Positions 38,501 through 54,243 of a DNA stretch of 64,000 nt are shown here, piece by piece; the stretch's first letter is position 1, and each line of letters begins with the position of its first letter. The notes under the pieces were generated by a model. The model was not told where the DNA came from and made no database searches. It was given only the letters and a program-made list of their open reading frames with translations. The position numbers were made by a program, and so were the translations under genes. This DNA comes from Sacculina carcini (Eukaryota; Arthropoda; Thecostraca; Sacculinidae): NCBI GenBank assembly GCA_916048095.2, contig OU696587.1, forward strand, positions 3,913,493-3,977,492. Reading direction: 5' to 3'.

Positions 38501-41500
38501 AATTATATTGTAGACTTAAATGTCACCGGCGGATCCAGAGAGGGGAGGGGACTCAGGGGGCTGAAAACCCCCAAAATGTTTCTATCAACTCCTCATAACC
38601 AAGAGGTTCACTAAATGAGGTCAATAAATTTTATTTCTGTAGAATTTGTTGATATAAGCATTATCGCAAAGACGTTGCATAATGATGCATGTACATGCCT
38701 GATCGCCCCCAAATTGCAGTCTGGATCCGCTCCTGTTGAATGTCACTGCCAGGCATCAGTGCAACATGCTAGACAAACTAGACAAGCATGTGAAACACAC
38801 AATATTAGCACAACCGCAAATGCTCAAATACAAACGAAAACGTGAAGCCCACAAAGTGTTAAGGGGTGATTTCAGTGTTGTTTTTTTATCACTCTTTGAA
38901 TTTATATTGGTGATATTATAGCGAAATATTGGGTTCAACTTTTTAGCGCGACCTTTTACGGTTTTTGGCGTACTAAAATGTCACCCTTGTCACCAGTGAG
39001 GTGACAGTTTATGAAACATTCAATCCTACCACAACTGCGAATTCTCAAAACGTATTATAGAAAATAGAAATAGTTAAAAATAGTTATTTAATGTAAAATG
39101 TTGAAATTTTGTCACAACAAGTATTTTTTCATAAATATGTGATTTTCAATACCATTTTCACGAGTTTTAGAGAAATTACTTCAAAAGTTTAGCGTAACTT
39201 TCTTGATTGTTAACGCACCAAAGGATCCCTAAACATTACTGTTGTTATCCATCTTTTTTAGCATTCGCGCCTGTATAACATTTGAGCGCCTGTATCAAAT
39301 ACATGGGTGCCCACACCCCCGACAAATGGTTGGAGGGCGCATGCAATTGACCAACTGAGTCAACTTTGAACACTAATGCATGATGGCTGTCATCCCCCCG
39401 AGCATCGACACAAATCTACGCCCTTGATCAAATATATTTTATTGTACGTGTTGTATTAAATATATTTAATATATTTTATTGTACGTATGAGTTACACACT
39501 CGTAATCCTGCCTTGTCGTAAAGTTCCTTGAACATATGCATTCATTTCTGATTGATAATTATATCTGGTAATTCTGTTCCACTGGTTGATGCATCTATCA
39601 GCGGAATATATATTTTTGGCTGTTTTTTTAGTTCATCTTATTATAAGCCGCTTGTTATTGAACCTTTTGCACGTTGCAAATTTGAATATATTTGAATTTT
39701 ATGTGTGTGTGTGTGCGTGTGTGTGTGTTTTCATCTACAGTGTGGTGTGTCTTCGTGGCTTGAACAAAAACTGAATTTGTGGGCATTTGTGCGTGTGTGT
39801 GTGTATGCATTGAGGTATGTATGTGTATGTTTGAGTGTTTACATGTGAGTACATGTGTTTGTATGTATGTATGTGTGTCTGTCTGTTTCAGAATCCGATG
39901 TTGTGCGCGCAGATCGGAGCCAGTCTAGAGACGCTGGTATTTGCACTGGGAGAAGACTTGTTCTTCCTCAAAGAACTGGACGTTGAGGTATGATCCAGGG
40001 TTGAACAGAGGCTATAGTACTGAGGGACATGGAAAAATTATCAACAGGGGCGTGGTTAAATGCTCAAATCGCTCGGAAGTCTTGATTCATCGGCTGGGTT
40101 TTGTTTTGACCAGGTTCAATATTGGCGTACGTTTTAGTTTCATATTACACTAATCTTCAAAGCTTCAGACATTCTTAGATTGCATTGGTGACGCCAACGT
40201 GTGGAGTCTAGGCCAAATTCCCTATAATAATGTTTCCAGCTCCATGAAAACACCGCCTGTACAGCCGCTATTCCGTGTAGCATTCAGCTTATATGTGTGC
40301 ATATGTTCATGTCTGTGTATGTGCGAACTTGTGCCTCTGTGTATGTGTATGTATGTGTGGGTGTTCACAGAGCCAGTACCCTACACACGTGACCAATATC
40401 GACGATTTGAACACCGAGGACAACAATCAGGACCTCAGGTATGCATATGTGTGTGTGTGTGTACGTCTTGACAATTTTATTAAAATAGATTGTGCAGATT
40501 TGTAAATATTTAGTGTAAAATTTCAATTATATCTTAGAGAACTATCATATCAGTATTTTTTACTCTCCTCGAAAGGATGGGATATTTGGCAGCCATATAA
40601 TCCTTCACTTTTGTCCCCACAATAATTACCTACCATTTGGTAAGTTTTTTGTTTTTGGAAATATCGAAATAATGTTGGAATTATTTGTTTCGGAAAATGC
40701 ATAGCTTTTTTGTTTATCGCCGAATTTTTTTTCTAAAGTTCTTGTTGTTTCTGCTGTGTCGGTCGAGCAGCAGCTACAATTTCCCTGCCGACGGGCTGGC
40801 GGCCACGCTCGGGGTGCACACCGCCTCAGGCAACGTCTATTCCAGTCTTGCACGCACCAACGTCAGCTCAGACATCGCGCGCAAAATTGCCTTTCGTCAT
40901 CGCCGCGTCAAAGAACTGTACACCATGTACCGACACAACGTGTCAGGTCGGTCCTCGGCAAACTCTGGACATTTTGATTTAAAACATTTGTGTTTTGATC
41001 AACGGCGTAGATTTGTGTCTAAAGTTGGTTCAGTTGGCCAATTGCTTGAGAGGCTAAATCATTTTCGGCCTGTTCAATAACAACTCATATACCTCAATGC
41101 GAAGTATCTTGCACTTAATGGCATGCACACGCACACACATACACACACACACAGACTTGTCGCGTATTGTAACTTTTTTGCTATGATGATTCTGATGACA
41201 ATATGCCCAATGAGCTGAACTCAGTAGAATTCTCGGGGGGATATATATTTGCATATTCATCTCCCAGCCAATTGGTCGGAGGGGTGGCATATTACCCCCC
41301 CCCCCACCCAAAAAAAACCCAGAATCCACGATTTTTCCACGAAATCCACGAAGTCCATGATTTTTCATTTAATAAATTTGCATTTTGATTTAATCCAAGT
41401 GGATTGATTTAATACACAGATCACCAGATTAGATCAGATATCTTGATTTGCACTCCGAAACGCGTGAAATAGCAACGCATTATCATTTCTCGTTCCTGAT

Positions 41501-42075
41501 TGCCCTTTTGTTCGAGTTAAGAGCGTGCACTATGAGAAAATGTACCTGTACATCGCACCGTTCTTCCATTACCTTTCTGACTTGTCTAGGAAAAAGTAGG
41601 CTGTTTTAGAAAGTTTCCCGCTGATGAAGGCATTGCATGTCAGTTTGTCTTTTCTGATTGATGCCGAAGCCAGCTAGATATGATAGCGCTGTTTTGAGCT
41701 ACACATGCACACACACATACACACGGACACACACACATACAGACAGGTATCTTATATCTATTTGCTTCTGTGTATGACTTGGTATGTTTTCATCTTATGC
41801 CGCCAGTGTATTTCTAGCGTTGATTTAATTGTCGTTTCCAAACGAGAGGTGCGTTTAGTTTGAGGTGTGATGAAGTGTAATTCAACTTTGACACGCACAC
41901 ACACACACACACGCACACATACACGTGCAGAGTTATTCCGCAGTCACATGCACGGCAGACATCCGACATTCGAGCAGAACTGGGCCAATGTGCGACACGA
42001 ACTCGAGTCTGTCACCAACAACTGGCTCAGCAAAGCAACCACGTGTCTCAAACTCATCCAGGAGAGGTGAACACC

Positions 42076-42119
<44 letters not shown>

Positions 42120-45100
42120 AGTACACACACACACACACACACACACATACATACACGCACATACACGCACATACACACACACACACACACACGGTTTAAT
42201 GTTGCGTATTTTTGTGATTTTTTATAAATCAATAATATTTTTTATCGCACAAATGTAATATAAAGTAACGCAGGAAGAGCACAAGCCTCTACACACTTTG
42301 CATGTAGAAAATATGAGAACTTGCAAGAGAGATAATGAGATAGATAGAGAGCTGAAGTATGGTATATATGAGGACAAATCATGATATCACACATATTCAG
42401 ACACCAACCAATAGAAATAATGCTAAATGATAAATAAACAAACAAGCAGTTATTGAATACGATTTTGCAGAATAAATAATATTAAATTAGTAGAAAGTAT
42501 ACTTGTGTTTGGCACCGTTGTTTGCGATTTGCTGTTTACAGCACTTGACTGAATCAGAGAATGATTGACTGAACTGAATTGTTTCAACTAGAGGCCTGAA
42601 TTTCACTGTCTTGTATTGTTCTAGCATTCCATTTGTCTAGCTGGCCAATTACAGTGTAATACTTCAATTCTCTAATAAGCATTTCAAGATGACACGTGAT
42701 ATACAGAATATATTTCTTCTTTGTTGCTATATACTGTCAGTTGTAATGTATGTGAAGTTCGTGTATATATATATGTGTGTGTGTGTATGTGTGTGTGTGT
42801 ATGTGTGTGTGTGTGTAGGAAGCAATGTGCGAGTATGTTGATCACTCGCAACATGTTGATGACAACATTCGCCAAGGCGGTCATTTTCGGTCTTAGCGAG
42901 TGCTTTGAACCGGAGAATATTTTCAGCGCGTACAAAGTCGGTGTGTGACGCACACACACACAAACACATACACACACATACATACACACACATACACACA
43001 CATACATACACACACATACACACGTGGATGAGGTTCATTTAGTCAGTTACCTGTTTATGGTTCATAATATAGTTCATTTTATTTAGTTAAGTGCATCCTT
43101 TATTATGCATGGTGTCGGTTGTAGTAACATTGCAAATATGTCAGTCTGAATCAGGTGAGACGTGATTGACGCACTTTCAAACACAACTGGTCCTACACTT
43201 GCTAGTGATAAGTCGGATATGTGATAACGACAAATCATGTAATATACAGTAGTTAAGTTCTAAATAATAAATACTGATACTAAATATGTATTGGGTTAAT
43301 TAAATAAAAAAAGTGTTTTTATTTTATTCGTAGTTAAATCTTCTTAGTTTTCATTTAATATTTTCATGATGATGTAGCATAAACCCAAACGAAAAAATCA
43401 TGATCAAATAAATGATGCAGTGTACCAGATTGGGGTAATTTTTCACTTTAAAAAATCCAAAACTGTTTATCACAGGTGTCGCCAAAGTCTAAAATAAAAA
43501 TAATTGTCAAATTTAGTATATTTACACTATGGAAAATGGCAAAAACATCGATCGTCATACATTAGAAAAGAAAAATATATTTCACGGTTAAAATTGCTAA
43601 AAATATATTGGTATACTGAATTTGTATTTGTGAAATACAAATTTGTGTTTTTTTCCATGTGTGTGTGTGTGGGGGGGGCTAGGAATTCACCGGGGGGCCC
43701 AGGGGGGCGCCAGACTGCAAAAGTTTGGCAACCACTGGAATAGCCAGTAATTTGCTAGGTCTGGTCATACACTACCACTGCGAGATACCTTGAGATATCA
43801 TTGCGTCTGTTTGTCTATCAGGTTATGAAAGTTGTGTGAACACAATTCGTCAGCGCTACACGGAGCAGCATGGCAGGGAGGTGATATGCATCATTGTGGG
43901 TAACGCCGACCACCATACTGCCTCGGGCGGTCTGGTGCCTGTCGCGCGACAGGTACTGTTATTATGACGTCATAAATATATTGTGCTTAATACTATGTAT
44001 TCTTATTGTGGTTCTGCGTCAATATATCGGTTTGTTATTGTTATCTGTGGTCACACGAGGCTAATTGTTGGCCAAGCCCACAATTGTACGGTAAAATTGT
44101 CGTCCTGAAAAACAAATTTGAATATGCTGAAGCTTTCAAGCCAAAAGGTGTGCATTTCAGCTGCTTGCCGCTAGAGGGCGCTACGTTGCCGTGCAATCTT
44201 GAAATATAATTTGAAGCGATTGAATCTTGAAATGATTGAATTCTCGCGCAAGGCAATATTTCCATCCTGAGTTTTTTTACCACATGGCGCTGAAGCAACG
44301 CGTGCAGTGAATTAATTGTTTTCCTTTTATTGTGACAATTTTATTCTTATGAGATTTGTATAATTTATTTCAATATTTTATACGTTACTATCTATTTATG
44401 GAAAAAATATTTTGTGCATTTAAAATGTAAAATTAAACGCGCAATGAAGTCCTCCAGGTAGAATTGTTCAACGGTGATGTCTCTGAGTTGAATAACAGTC
44501 CATAAATAGTTTATAATTTGATAAATAGTTTTTAATTTGATAAATACTTTATAATTTGATAAATAGTTTATAATTTGATAAATACTTTATAATTTGATAA
44601 ATAGTTTATAATTTTATAAATTGTATATAATTTGATAAATAGTTTAGAATTTGATGAATAGTTTAAAATTTGATAAATAGTTTAAAATTTGATCAACAGT
44701 TTAAATTTGATAGTAAATAATTATTTAAAAAATTAAAAATTTGTTTTATAAATTTATTTTAAAAATTATTAAAAAATTGATGAATCGATAAATAGGTAAA
44801 CAGATATGAAAGGTGCAGAATATGTTCGACATTGATCTGTATATACAAGAATCTACCTGAATTAAATATATAAGAATGCAAATGGTATAGTCAGGAGAGC
44901 GAAATATACCACACCCACGTACTCTGCACCACATCTATTGGCTTGGCTAACAATTGTCCGCTGAAAGCCAATAATTGGCTAGGTCAATAATTGGCCTGGC
45001 CAATTATTGGCTCTGTGTGATTGTGTGACCGCAACTTTAGTTACTAATTTCAATTAACTGTACCGATTATTCGTGTATATTATTAATAGAGTTGGGAATT

Positions 45101-45632
45101 TCATGTGATCACAATTTTATAAGATATTTATTTTCACATAAATTATCATGTAGAGGAAAAACATAGAATGATATTTTAACTAAATAATACTGTACAAATA
45201 TATAATTGTATATGTTGTGCTTGGAATTAATATATTCTGTTAATAATTGTAATTACACAGATCACGCATTCAACATGTTATCATACATTCGAACACTGTA
45301 TATTGGTACAATATTAAATCCTGTATTGAACTCATTTAAAATTCAAATAAATAATATTTAAATACACAAAATGAAATAATATATAATATTCCATATATTT
45401 AATGCTTTATTATACTTAATACGCTCAGTTGTATTCATCTACTGGTGGTAAAAACAAAACTAACTGGAACTAAACTAAAACTGGAAATAGCATGCGTGCG
45501 TGTGCGTGCGTGTGTATGTCTGCGTGTGTGTATGTCTGCGTGTGCGTGCGTGTGTGTATGTATGTGTGTGTGTCGGTTGAGTAGGCAGTGTGGTTTGTGC
45601 TGTCGTGTGCATCTTTGTCACCCGTAATCACT

Positions 45633-45707
<75 letters not shown>

Positions 45708-46228
45708 TTAAACATTCGCTTCACTGTTATTGCAAGCCAGTGTGTACTTGTGTGTGTGTTTGTTTGTGTGTGTATGTCTGTGTGTGTGTGTGCAACAATA
45801 ACCACGTTGTTGTGTTTCACAATGGCACAGTGATTATGAGCCCTGGTATGTTTGTGTGTGTTTGTGTGTGTGTTTGTGTGTTTGTGTGCACATGTGGCGG
45901 ACCATTTGCTTGATTTTAGTAAGCTAAATGCATGAATATGCAATGTAATTTGATCAAACACTATTTATTACTGTAATTTCATATTTTATCAATTGTTATT
46001 GTTACTGAAACGGGACTCATTCTATATGATAGCATATCGTGATTGATTGTTAACAGCATGTATATACTTGAGACGCTATGAGATTGCGTCACACAATCGG
46101 CCATATAATGAGTGTGTTATGGTTGTGTTGTATTTGTTTGTTGACAGTTCGGTATGCCGTATTTTCCCATCAATTCCGACAAGGATTTACACGCCCTGCA
46201 ATTTTTTCTACAGTACGGCTACATGTGA
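33076..46228 (+). CDS. eya: Eyes absent homologue (EYA), 14 joined exons
   Basis: EYA proteins are Six/Sine oculis co-activators with a HAD-fold phosphatase domain, acting in nucleus and cytoplasm in eye and organ development. Exons: 33076 or 33144-33406, 34667-34931, 35277-35365, 35723-35958, 36366-36693, 37111-37209, 37389-37540, 39892-39987, 40371-40438, 40771-40946, 41931-42066, 42819-42940, 43822-43952 and 46148-46228. All junctions are GT-AG and phases agree, giving 769 residues from ATG 33076. Residues 1-469 are Tyr/Ser/Thr/Pro-rich, like EYA transactivation regions. Residues 470-769 are the EYA domain: [19 protein letters not shown] with catalytic D478 and D480, [34 protein letters not shown] and a terminal GMPYFPI...YM. 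The motif usually GDG reads G726-N727-A-D, so a metal-binding Asp is replaced. The start is uncertain: ATG 33076 is in frame, but an AG acceptor at 33142-33143 would make this an internal exon of a gene starting further left. Confidence 0.93.
34049..34266 (+). mobile_element. hAT-like MITE family 1, copy 3, in EYA intron 1
   Basis: CAGTGGCGGCGCCAG at the left and CTTGGCGCGGCCACTG at the right form terminal inverted repeats like those of the copy at 14807. The G-rich left part and GGGGACTCGGCATATTTTTG block are shared. The interior is shorter and diverged. No clear 8-bp duplication remains. Confidence 0.8.
35520..35561. repeat. (CAGA)n tetranucleotide microsatellite in EYA intron 3
   Basis: About ten perfect CAGA units, with further imperfect CAGA/CACA units on both sides (35380-35580). 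It lies between EYA exons 3 and 4. Confidence 0.9.
36793..36976 (+). mobile_element. hAT-like MITE with perfect 8-bp target duplication, EYA intron 5
   Basis: The termini are CAGAGCCGTAGCAACC at the left and the complement of CAGAGCCGTTGCGG at the right. The perfect octamer CAGCTAAG flanks it on both sides (36785-36792 and 36977-36984). At 184 bp it has no coding capacity; the arms are G/C-run rich and the centre is AT-rich. The CAG-start termini plus the 8-bp duplication are diagnostic of hAT. It belongs to a different family from the CAGTGGCGG elements. The intact duplication implies a recent insertion. Confidence 0.92.
38093..38330 (+). repeat. Dispersed repeat, unclassified, copy B, in EYA intron 7
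   Basis: This is the inverted partner of 31185-31410. Similarity runs from the TTTTGGGTTTAGGAC side to the CGCGCCCATAGACATCATATAG side. Confidence 0.75.
38524..38735 (+). mobile_element. hAT-like MITE family 2, copy 2, in EYA intron 7
   Basis: CACCGGCGGATCCAGAG at the left and CTGGATCCGCTCCTG at the right are terminal inverted repeats. The flanking octamers TTAAATGT (38516-38523) and TTGAATGT (38736-38743) match at seven of eight positions. The interior matches the copy at 24766, for example GTTGATATAAGCATTATCGC. Confidence 0.88.
39293..39423 (-). mobile_element. MITE family 3, internally deleted copy, in EYA intron 7
   Basis: On the minus strand it begins GGCGTAGATTTGTGTCGATG and matches the first 90 bp of the element at 54244, then jumps to the TTTGTCGGGGG portion near the other end. 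The internal deletion is typical of non-autonomous copies. Confidence 0.75.
41003..41330 (+). mobile_element. MITE family 3, copy 2, in EYA intron 10
   Basis: It starts GGCGTAGATTTGTGTC and shares TTCAGTTGGCCAATTGC, ATACCTCAATG, CCAATGAGCTGAACTCAG and GAATTCTCGGGGGG with the copy at 54244. A CA microsatellite (41128-41153) has grown inside it. The right end is a C-run with degenerate terminal repeat. Confidence 0.75.
42078..42190. repeat. (CA)n microsatellite directly after EYA exon 11
   Basis: CA repeats with TACA and GTACA interruptions begin 12 bp after the 5' splice site of exon 11. Another short CA tract (41892-41930) immediately precedes the same exon, so the 136-bp exon is bracketed by CA-rich intron ends. 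Confidence 0.9.
42951..43024. repeat. (CACATA)n microsatellite directly after EYA exon 12
   Basis: CA/TA repeats start 11 bp after the exon 12 donor. A TG/TATG tract (42768-42816) ends at the exon 12 acceptor, so complementary TG and CA arms flank the exon. Confidence 0.9.
44505..44715. repeat. 19-bp AT-rich tandem array in the last EYA intron
   Basis: About eleven copies of TTTATAATTTGATAAATAG, with single-base variants (for example TTTTTAATTTG and ATAAATAC). Copies drift towards the right end, as in an ageing minisatellite. Confidence 0.9.
45634..45706. repeat. Pure (CA)n in the last EYA intron
   Basis: About 36 uninterrupted CA units. TG-rich tracts at 45493-45573, 45745-45792 and 45847-45890 surround it on the same strand, so long TG:CA complementary pairs exist in the pre-mRNA. 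Confidence 0.93.
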
Positions 46229-46284
46229 CGCGCTCGTGTAAAAAATATAAGAGTTTGAGTGTGTTATTTGTGTCCCAGTTTGGG

Positions 46285-47284
<1,000 letters not shown>

Positions 47285-47299
47285 ATCGCATGAATGTGT

Positions 47300-47305
47300 A
47301 TTAAA
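47300..47305 (+). terminator. Possible EYA polyadenylation signal ATTAAA
   Basis: This is the common variant hexamer, about 1.07 kb downstream of the EYA stop and just beyond the TG tract. No AATAAA lies between the stop codon and this point. A TG-rich downstream element is not obvious. Confidence 0.3.
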
Positions 47306-49840
<2,535 letters not shown>

Positions 49841-50153
49841 TACAGTTTGGAAGTTTACAGTTTGGAAGTTTACAGTTTGGAAGTTTGCAGTTTGGAAGTT
49901 TACAGTTTGGAAGTTTACAGCTTGGAAGTTTACAGTTTGGAAGTTTGCAGTTTGGAAGTTTACAGTTTGGAAGCTTACAGTTTGGAAGTTCACAGTTTGG
50001 AAGCTTGCAGTTTGGAAGTTTACAGTTTGGAAGTTTACAGTTTGGAAGTTTACAGTTTGGAAGTTTACAGCTTGGAAGTTTACAGTTTGGAAGTTTGCAG
50101 TTTGGAAGTTTACAGTTTGGAAGTTTACAGTTTGGAAGCTTGCAGTTTGGATG
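49841..50153. repeat. 15-bp tandem array (about 21 copies)
   Basis: The unit is TACAGTTTGGAAGTT, with T/C changes at a few positions (TGCAG, CTTGG, AAGCT). Since 15 is a multiple of 3, the frames stay in register. On the plus strand the frames give pentapeptides such as QFGSL. On the minus strand an ATG-started frame (50233-49814) gives repeated [T/A][V/A]NFQ. Coding status is unproven. Confidence 0.95.
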
Positions 50154-51153
<1,000 letters not shown>

Positions 51154-51420
51154 ATATAGTCGATCTTGTTTTTGTCATTGTCCACGCTTGAGGTTTATTG
51201 GTGTTATCAGTGATGGCCATATTCACTGCGGAAAAATGTCTCCGTTTTGTAAGACCCATCAGGAGAAAGCTGCTCGATGCGCCTCTGCACATCACAACGT
51301 CGGCCGACTTGTGATATAAGTGCAATTACGCTGACATTTGTGCATGGCACACACACATACACAGGCACACACACATATACAAATACACACACACAGACGG
51401 ACACACACACACACACACAC

Positions 51421-51710
51421 AAATTGACTTGCCACCGCTAGAAGAAAGAAGAAAAAGAGGATATATCATAATGATATACAAATGTTTAAGTAGAAAAGAC
51501 ACAATCCAATATGAGGGAATGTTTAAAATATCAAGATCTACCAGGGAATATGGCAATAAAACAATAAAAGGGGATATGAAAATATTTAGTTTTCCATATA
51601 GAGCTATATCAGATTGGAATAAGTTACCGGTCAATATCACAAACAAAAATACCATCAAAGGATTTAAGGACTCATTTGGTCAATGGAAGACGGGACAAAC
51701 GAACTGACTC
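51421..51710 (+). pseudogene. LINE (non-LTR) retrotransposon ORF2 C-terminal end
   Basis: The frame starts directly from a CA microsatellite and reads LPPLEERRKRGYIIMIYKCL, then FSFPYRAISDWNKLPVNI, and ends KGFKDSFGQWK before a TGA at 51705-51707. This is the conserved extreme C-terminus after the reverse transcriptase domain in LINEs of the CR1/RTE/Jockey type ('R..GD.I..YK', 'R....WN.LP'). The rest of the element is absent, as expected for 5' truncation during target-primed reverse transcription. The 3' end is followed by a CA microsatellite. Confidence 0.8.
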
Positions 51711-51736
51711 AGTCCTGCGTGCTACAATTCGTTGAG

Positions 51737-51774
<38 letters not shown>

Positions 51775-52121
51775 ACTTCGAGTGGATTAGCGTATTGTGA
51801 TCAGCGATTTCCTCTTGTTCTGGTCTTGGATCACTTGGGTGCCAGTCGTTTAATCCACCAGTGTGATCATTATGATCATTGATCATAATCAACGACGATA
51901 AGTAGTCAACTGGCGCGTTCAGCCGATTATTAGTCGAAGACAGAGCCCCCCGCCCCCCGACCCGAGGAGGGGGGGACGAGTGTTGATGGGTCCTCATAAA
52001 AGTCCCCAGGATACCGAGGGGTGATTCTTGACTGAATTTTCCCAAATTCGGAGATCAATTGAAATGACGCTCTATTTATCATACAATTGGGTTTCCCGGT
52101 GGGATCAAGTGTAATTTTGTG

Positions 52122-52447
52122 GACTCCGTGGTGTAGTGGTAGCACAACCGCCTCACAAGCGGGAGGTCCGTGGTTCGAATCCGGCGTAGCAGAATTTCAT
52201 TGGGCGAATTCTATAATCCACAGCCCCTGTCCACTCAGCAGTAAATGCTACCAGATATCAGTCATGTGTTTTGTCATGCATTCTGGGGAGGTGGCCCTCT
52301 CTAATACGTCTTACGTCCATGTGGCGCCATAGCGTGGAGAGGGTCGGTTCTGCGGTGGCAGCGAGCTGCACGGGGGCACGCCTGTGTGTTCATAAGCTTC
52401 AGTTTCTTCCCTTGTAGCAGCTTTCATTTAGGCATTTAACCTTTTAA
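52122..52447 (+). mobile_element. tRNA-Val-derived SINE, full length, copy 2
   Basis: The tRNA-like head is at 52122-52192, with A box TGGTGTAGTGG (52129-52139), B box GGTTCGAATCC (52172-52182) and anticodon loop CTCACAA (CAC, Val). The body matches copy 1 (10549-10884, opposite strand) throughout, for example CATTGGGCGAATTCTA and GAGAGGGTCGGTTCTGCGGT. The tail is ATTTAACCTTTTAAC. No CCA is encoded, and the acceptor stem is imperfect (ACTCCG/CGTAG), so it is a retroposon, not a tRNA gene. Confidence 0.92.
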
Positions 52448-54243
52448 CTAGTATTGCTTTCGGGGGCCTCATAAGATCTCGCATCGGCTCTCGCGGAAGA
52501 TTATGTTGAAGGATAGAAAATCTGCAGTGAATATGCGAGGGTTGTTCTGCGGATGCGACAAGTAGAGGTCATATCAATTCGCTCGTTCTGTACGGACTTT
52601 GTTGGATTTGACGGCATTAGCTGCAGCAGAAAGTTCGCCAGCTTTGAAACGCAGTTTTCTTTCGTGAACTTTCGCCACACGCTTGCGCTACACACACACA
52701 CACACACACACGCGCGCGCATACACACAGGTGTGTTAGCGCCCACTCGCATACTCGTATTCATACATATGCACATATATACACGCATGCACGCATACATA
52801 CATACATACATACACGCATGCACGCATACATACATACATACACGCATACATACACGCATGCACTCACGCGAGCGCGCCTTCTCATGTGCGCGCATATGTG
52901 TGTGCGTGTGCGTGCGTATGTGTGTGTGTGTATGTGTGTGTGTGTGACATACCTGCACACATGGTTGTCATGACAGAACTGAGCTGTCGGGCTTGAGTGC
53001 TGATCAATCGAGCTAAATGTTTGCGGTTCAAATCTCGGTTCGGTTCAAACTACACTCGCGACGCTCACTGCGAATCACTTGAAAGCGTGTAGTTCTCAGT
53101 TGTCTTGTACCTGGTAGATTCGGAATTCAAGCGTTACTAAACAATGAAAGTAAATAAATTTCACCTATTATAATATTGTAATTGTAAAATTAAATTCAGT
53201 GAAGTGAAATAAAATACTGAGTATTGAAATAATGGTATGCGTTGATTGTGAATCGTAATCTGAGGATGTAAATTAGGAATTGATTCGAGTCAAAATTCAC
53301 TTTAGCTTTTTGAGCTCCACCCCAGTCTAGCTTATAGTTTTTCATGTATTATTCACTTCCTCACTTCCTTATTTCACTATATTCCGTATAACTTGCGCTA
53401 TTGTCGTCGATTTCTAGTATCCTGTTTTGTGAGTTGGCATAAATTTTGTTAATAATTCAACCTGGTGTAGTTCCTGTAGTTAATCACAAATTCCTGTTGA
53501 GCGCGTATTTCCAAACAGTCTTGAGTTGACATTGTGAATGGGTCGCGGGCAAATATCTGTCTTCTCAAACTCAAACATCAGTCTTGTTGAAGGTCTTGCT
53601 GAGCTGCAATAATTGTGGCGTGAGTGTGTCATGGGTACACGTGCAATCTTTGCAGGACAGTTCCAGAATCCCACTGACCCGGGGCCGCTGAGTCTGCAGC
53701 CTCAGCAAATCAACAATTAACGGCATGCATGTATTTGGCCTCATTACTCGCTTAGTTGGTCAATGTTGCATCTATGTGTGTGTGCGCGTGTGCAAGAAAA
53801 GGAGAGGGGAAGTGTGACAAAGAGAGAGAAAGCGCGTAGTCGATGTGCATTTGTGTGTGAGTTAGTCTGTGTATTATAGCTTTGAATATTCGGCTGACGA
53901 AGCTGCATCAAGACTTAGCGAGCAAGGTCACTGCCGCCGCCACCAACCCCGCCACCAGCCACCAACCCCGCCACCAGCCAGCCACCAGCCACCATACCCG
54001 CCCCGACCGGGCAAGGAACACCGATTTTGTTGGAATGGCGACCTCGACAAATGGCGTGTTTATTAGCGGATCACGATCCAGTGTGTGTGTGTGTGTGTGT
54101 GGATGTGTGTCAGTGACCTTCAACTACAGCGACAGCGGCTCTGGTCGTTCGAAGTGGGGATTGAAGCGCACTTGTGCTGATTGGTATCCACACTGTGTCT
54201 CCAATTTGGCCATTCTTGAAGTCTTTCTCTAGTCTGTCACTCA
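52448..54243. other. No supported gene; CA/TACA microsatellites and a CCACC-rich patch
   Basis: CA 52690-52712; TACA/GCATGCA-type repeats 52765-52865; TG-rich 52895-52946. GGTTCAAATCTCGG at about 53028 resembles a polymerase III B box and may be an old SINE. A C-rich patch of CCACCAACCCCGCCACCAG units (two tandem copies plus partials) lies at 53930-54005 and contains no supported exon. Confidence 0.45.

Noticed and set aside
52122-52192. Functional tRNA-Val(CAC) gene
   Set aside because: The acceptor stem is mispaired, the sequence continues into a conserved body shared with the copy at 10549-10884, and no terminator directly follows the head. It is a SINE head.
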